From DATMAM01 sp035559995 (GTDB lineage: Bacteria; Desulfobacterota; Binatia; UBA9968), in NCBI GenBank assembly GCA_035559995.1, contig DATMAM010000051.1:170460-234459 (forward strand): 64,000 nucleotides of DNA, read 5' to 3'. The notes under the pieces are model-generated. The model ran no database searches. It worked only from the letters and a program-made list of their open reading frames with translations, and was not told the DNA's origin. This document shows, piece by piece, positions 60,719 through 64,000 of this stretch (within the stretch, counting starts at the first letter, position 1; each line of letters opens with the position of its first letter). The translations under genes were made by a program, and so were the position numbers.

Positions 60719-62258
60719 ACCGCTTTCCCCGAGCTTCTTTTCCCAGGTGAGCGATCTTGTCGCCGAGCGCATGGGCCTGCATTTCCCGCCGCCGCGCTGG
60801 CCCGATCTCGAAAAGGGATTCCGCTCCGCCGCGCGCGAGCTGGGATTCAGCGACGCGGCGTCCTGCATTCAGTGGTTTCTCTCATCGCCCCTTACACGGC
60901 GCGAGATCGAGACTCTGGCGAGCCATCTTACGGTCGGCGAAACCTATTTTTTTCGCGACCCGCAGAGCTTCAAGATCCTCGAGGAGCGCATCCTGCCCGA
61001 GCTTATCGAAAAGCGCCGGGCCGCAGACCGGCGCTTGCGGATCTGGAGCGCGGGCTGCGCTACCGGCGAGGAGCCCTACTCGGTCGCGATCCTGCTCAAC
61101 GAAATTCTTCCCGACCTCAGGGACTGGCGAATCACGATCCTCGCCACCGACATCAATCCTCGCTTTCTGGAGAGAGCCGCGAAAGCCGTCTACGGCGACT
61201 GGTCGTTTCGCGGCGTCCCCGAGGCCGTCAAAGAGCGCTACTTCGTTAAAAGGAACAATCGCTTCGAGATCCGCTCCGATATCAAGCGCATGGTTACGTT
61301 TTCCTATCTCAATCTGGTCGAGGACATTTACCCGTCCCTGCTGAACAACACCAACGCCATGGACCTGATCTTCTGCCGCAACGTGCTCATGTACTTCGCG
61401 CCGGAGCAGGCAAAGCAGGCGATCCGCCGATTCCATCAGGCGCTGGTGAACGGCGGCTGGCTCGTGGTCAGTCCGAGCGAGACCTCGCACACGCTGTTCG
61501 CCCGGTTCAGCGCCGCCAATTTTCCCGCCGCAATCCTGTATCAGAAAAACGGTTCCCCAGCGCCGCCGCGGTTCTGCGCTACCGAAGAACCGGCAGCCCC
61601 GGCCGCGCCGCCGGCCGCTTCGCCGACGCCCGATCCCGAAGCTTCCCCCGAGGCCGAGCGCGAGACAAGCGCGCTCGCGGCGCCGCAATCCGCCGGCGAC
61701 GAATCGGAGGGCTCTTACGCGCGCGCCGTAAAGCTTTACGATCTCGGCCTTTACGAGGAAGCAGCCCAGGCGCTCAGCGCCGTTGCGGAGCGCGAGCCGG
61801 ACGACGGCAAGGCGATGGCCCTACTCGCGCGCGCTTGCGCGAATCAGGGAAAGCTCGCGCAGGCGCTGCAATGGTGTGAGAGAGCCATGGCCGCGGACAA
61901 GCTAAATCCCGGCCTTCACATTCTCCACGCCACGATCCTGCAGGAGCAGGGCGCGCTCGCGGAAGCCAACCGCGCGCTCAAGCGCGCTCTCTACCTGGAT
62001 CAAAATTTGGCTCTCGCTCACTTCGCCCTGGCGACCCTGGCGCGCCGACAGGGAAAAGCGAAGGAGGCGCGTCGCCACCTCGAGAACGCGCGGCGGCTGC
62101 TGAGCTCCTATCCGAAGGAACAGATATTACCGGAATCGGATGGGCTGGTTGCGGGGAGGCTGATGGAGATGATTTCCGTTGCGGCGCCGCCGAACGCCGG
62201 TAGCTCGAAAAAAAATCTCCGGCCGCGCGCCGCCGATGACGAGCGCAGCCGTGGCTGA
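60711..62258 (+). CDS. CheR-type methyltransferase with TPR tail (WspC-like)
   Basis: The 515-residue protein has a CheR N-terminal helical domain (residues ~10-85), a SAM-methyltransferase domain with LTVGETYFFRDP, LRIWSAGCATGEEPYSVAI (the SAM loop) and ILATDINPRFLERA, and a Pro/Ala-rich linker. TPR repeats follow (about residues 330-480). CheR methylates glutamates on chemoreceptors; TPR-bearing forms occur in Wsp and Frz-like systems. It overlaps the preceding CheW gene by eight bases. Confidence 0.92.
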   Translation: MAEPLSPSFFSQVSDLVAERMGLHFPPPRWPDLEKGFRSAARELGFSDAASCIQWFLSSPLTRREIETLASHLTVGETYFFRDPQSFKILEERILPELIEKRRAADRRLRIWSAGCATGEEPYSVAILLNEILPDLRDWRITILATDINPRFLERAAKAVYGDWSFRGVPEAVKERYFVKRNNRFEIRSDIKRMVTFSYLNLVEDIYPSLLNNTNAMDLIFCRNVLMYFAPEQAKQAIRRFHQALVNGGWLVVSPSETSHTLFARFSAANFPAAILYQKNGSPAPPRFCATEEPAAPAAPPAASPTPDPEASPEAERETSALAAPQSAGDESEGSYARAVKLYDLGLYEEAAQALSAVAEREPDDGKAMALLARACANQGKLAQALQWCERAMAADKLNPGLHILHATILQEQGALAEANRALKRALYLDQNLALAHFALATLARRQGKAKEARRHLENARRLLSSYPKEQILPESDGLVAGRLMEMISVAAPPNAGSSKKNLRPRAADDERSRG

Positions 62259-62338
62259 GATGGCGCGGCGGCCGCTCGAAGCGGACTTTCTCTGAGCCGC
62301 AGCGGCTTGATGCGCCCCCACGATGGCGGAAACTCGCG

Positions 62339-62902
62339 ATGAAAGATAAAGCGCCGACCGAGCTTATCAAGGAGCCTTCCCTGGAGGAGAAAAGGAGAAT
62401 TCTCAAGGAGAGAGCCAAGGAGCTGGCGCGCGGTCCGGGGGAAAAGCCCGCCGCCGAAGAGCTCGTGGAGGTCGTCGAGTTCCTCCTCGCCCGGGAAAGA
62501 TACGGCGTGGAGTCTTTTTTCGTCAGGGAAATCTATCCGCTCCGAGAGCTCACGCCGGTTCCCTGCACGCCGCCGTTTGTCCGCGGCATCATCAACGTGC
62601 GCGGACAGATCCTCTCGGTCATCGACATCAAGAAGTTCTTCGATCTCCCCGAGCGGGGTCTCACCGATCTCAACAAGGTGATCATCCTCCGCGACGCTGC
62701 GATGGAATTCGGCATTCTGGCGGATTCGATCTCGGGCGTGCGCGCGATTCGGGCAGACGAGATCCAGCCGCCGCTTGCGACCTTGACCGGCATTCGCGCG
62801 CAATATCTCAAGGGGGTGGCGCGGGAGGGGCTGGTGGTGCTCGATGCGGCAAAAATTCTCGCGGCCAAGGACCTTATCGTGCATGAGGAGCCGCGGGGGT
62901 AA
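62339..62902 (+). CDS. CheW-like coupling protein (second)
   Basis: The 187-residue protein has a ~50-residue charged N-terminal helix followed by a CheW domain: VVEFLLARERYGVESFFVREI, LTPVPCTPPFVRGIINVRGQ and RAIRADEIQPPLATL, ending GLVVLDAAKILAA. Two CheW proteins around a CheR match WspB and WspD. It is 80 bases after the CheR gene and 78 before the chemoreceptor gene. Confidence 0.9.
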   Translation: MKDKAPTELIKEPSLEEKRRILKERAKELARGPGEKPAAEELVEVVEFLLARERYGVESFFVREIYPLRELTPVPCTPPFVRGIINVRGQILSVIDIKKFFDLPERGLTDLNKVIILRDAAMEFGILADSISGVRAIRADEIQPPLATLTGIRAQYLKGVAREGLVVLDAAKILAAKDLIVHEEPRG

Positions 62903-62980
62903 ATGCGCGCGCCCGAACGGTGACTTAAAGCGCGGCGTGTTTTCGAGGTGCATGAAGCGGCCTAGTGAGGAGAAACGACG

Positions 62981-64000
62981 ATGACCGTTGGCAAAAAGAT
63001 CACCGGCGGCTACCTGGTTCTGATCGCACTGTTGATCGTTGTGACGGGCGCAAGCTTTTACGTCTTTAAGGCGCTCGATCAGGCCTATACGGACTTTCTC
63101 GACGTCGAAACGCAGGCGATTCTCTTCGCGACCGAGCTCAAGCTCGAAGCGCGCGACCAGGCGGCGCAGTTCCGCGGCCTGCTTCTCTTCCCGGAGAACC
63201 GGGACCGGCTCGTCAAGGAACTCCGCGACAGCCACCGCCAGTTCGAGCTGTTGATCGGCAAACTCGGCCCTCTTTCCCGCTCGGAAGGGCTGCGGCGCAT
63301 TTTGGAGGAGATTGCGGCGACGCAAAAGAAATATACCGCAGGCCAGGAGCAGGGAATCGCCCTGCTGCAACAGGGCAAGCAAAACGAAGCCGTCGTCTTG
63401 AGCGACAAGTTTCTGCTTCCCCTTTCGGTGACGCTCCGGGACCAGTGCGATCAGTACATCGCGGCGCAGCAAAAACGCCTTGCCGAAGGGCGCGCCGAGC
63501 TGGCAAATACGCTCAGCCGCGCTTCGGTCTTCTTGATTTTTGTCGCGCTCGCCGCCGTCGCTGTCGGGCTCGCCCTCGCGCTCGGGTTCACCCGGTCGAT
63601 CACCCGCCAGTTGCGCGCCGCGATCGCCCAGCTCTCCTCCGCCGCGGCGGAGATACTCGCGACCACGACGCAGGTCGCCTCGGGAGCCGCGGAGACGGCG
63701 ACCGCCGTGAGCGAGACGACCACGACCGTGGAAGAGGTCAAGCAGACGGCGCAGGTCTCCAGCCAAAAGGCCAAGTCGGTTTCCGAGAGCGCGCAGAAAT
63801 CGGCGCAGGTATCGAAGGCTGGCCGAAAATCCGTCGAGGACTCCATTCAGGGGATGAACCGGATCCAGGAGCAGATGGAATCGATCGCCGAGAGCATCGT
63901 GCGCTTGAGCGAGCAGAGCCAGGCGATCGGCGAGATCATCGCCACGGTCAACGACCTTGCCGAGCAGTCCAACCTCTTGGCGGTCAACGCCGCCATCGAG
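62981..64000 (+). CDS. Methyl-accepting chemotaxis protein, 3' end outside window
   Basis: The visible 340 residues include a first membrane helix (VLIALLIVVTGASFY, residues ~13-32), a ~160-residue periplasmic four-helix sensor, a second membrane helix (~185-207), a HAMP-like linker and the start of the signalling helix with typical heptads (AAAEILATTTQVASGAAETA, EEVKQTAQVSSQKAKSVSES, IIATVNDLAEQSNLLAVNAA). GAGGAGA gives a good ribosome site. The hairpin tip that contacts CheA/CheW and the C-terminus lie beyond the right edge. Confidence 0.93.
   Translation, partial: MTVGKKITGGYLVLIALLIVVTGASFYVFKALDQAYTDFLDVETQAILFATELKLEARDQAAQFRGLLLFPENRDRLVKELRDSHRQFELLIGKLGPLSRSEGLRRILEEIAATQKKYTAGQEQGIALLQQGKQNEAVVLSDKFLLPLSVTLRDQCDQYIAAQQKRLAEGRAELANTLSRASVFLIFVALAAVAVGLALALGFTRSITRQLRAAIAQLSSAAAEILATTTQVASGAAETATAVSETTTTVEEVKQTAQVSSQKAKSVSESAQKSAQVSKAGRKSVEDSIQGMNRIQEQMESIAESIVRLSEQSQAIGEIIATVNDLAEQSNLLAVNAAIE

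Noticed and set aside
62108..63766. 552-codon frame antisense to the CheW and MCP genes
   Set aside because: It crosses several genes on the other strand; composition bias explains it.

Overview
The window reads as a GC-rich chromosomal segment of an uncultured Gram-negative, rod-shaped bacterium. The evidence is an OmpA-type peptidoglycan-binding protein, a SPOR-domain carboxypeptidase, a PpiD-like periplasmic foldase and a complete mreB-mreC-mreD-mrdA-rodA elongation operon. The mix of a Rieske oxygenase, an amidohydrolase, an enoyl-CoA hydratase, two iron-type solute-binding proteins and a Wsp-like chemosensory cluster suggests a deltaproteobacteria-like lineage such as Desulfobacterota or Binatota. 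Methylomirabilota/Rokubacteria is possible. This placement is inference from gene content, not from a marker gene. TGA is used as an ordinary stop in many genes, so the genetic code is standard.

Layout. 0-3 kb: the 3' part of a very long coiled-coil protein with internal repeats. 3-9 kb: catabolic and transport genes (amidohydrolase, GST-like protein, ABC solute-binding protein, Rieske oxygenase) plus two small secreted proteins, one behind a near-consensus sigma-54 promoter. 9-20 kb: mostly housekeeping genes (holA, dacA, rlmE, folE), with a secreted PLD-type nuclease, an OB-fold protein, a TPR protein, an MFS transporter and an OmpA protein. 20-30 kb: pepA, trxA, the mre/rod operon on the minus strand, and a ppiD-like gene divergent from it. 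30-34 kb: a CaCA antiporter and a membrane-lipid module (PLD-VTT fusion plus an EEP phosphatase, like E. coli clsB-ybhP).

34.1-41.4 kb is the accessory region. It holds a DUF411 gene whose first motif cysteine codon is TGA, followed by a bSECIS-like hairpin (candidate selenoprotein). Next are a VapBC-type toxin-antitoxin pair and a visibly AT-richer block: a GHKL ATPase with two Ig-like domains, a winged-helix partner, and convergently a beta-class DNA methyltransferase led by a small HTH gene that looks leaderless. The block ends near a tRNA-Ala(CGC) gene and a frameshifted DUF2283 gene. I regard it as a candidate undescribed defence or modification island.

41.5-48 kb: two SMP-30-type lactonase-like genes, a ThDP-dependent enzyme, and an ABC permease plus solute-binding protein without an ATPase. 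48-55 kb: galU, larC, mgtC and a biotin set bioF-bioA-bioD. 55-57 kb: a DprA-like SLOG protein and an AT-richer pair including a dCTP deaminase-like protein. 57-64 kb: radA, then a chemosensory operon (REC-HD-GYP, CheW, CheR-TPR, CheW, MCP running off the right edge) that resembles the Wsp system but carries a c-di-GMP phosphodiesterase-type output in place of a GGDEF cyclase. No CRISPR array, rRNA or intact insertion sequence was seen.
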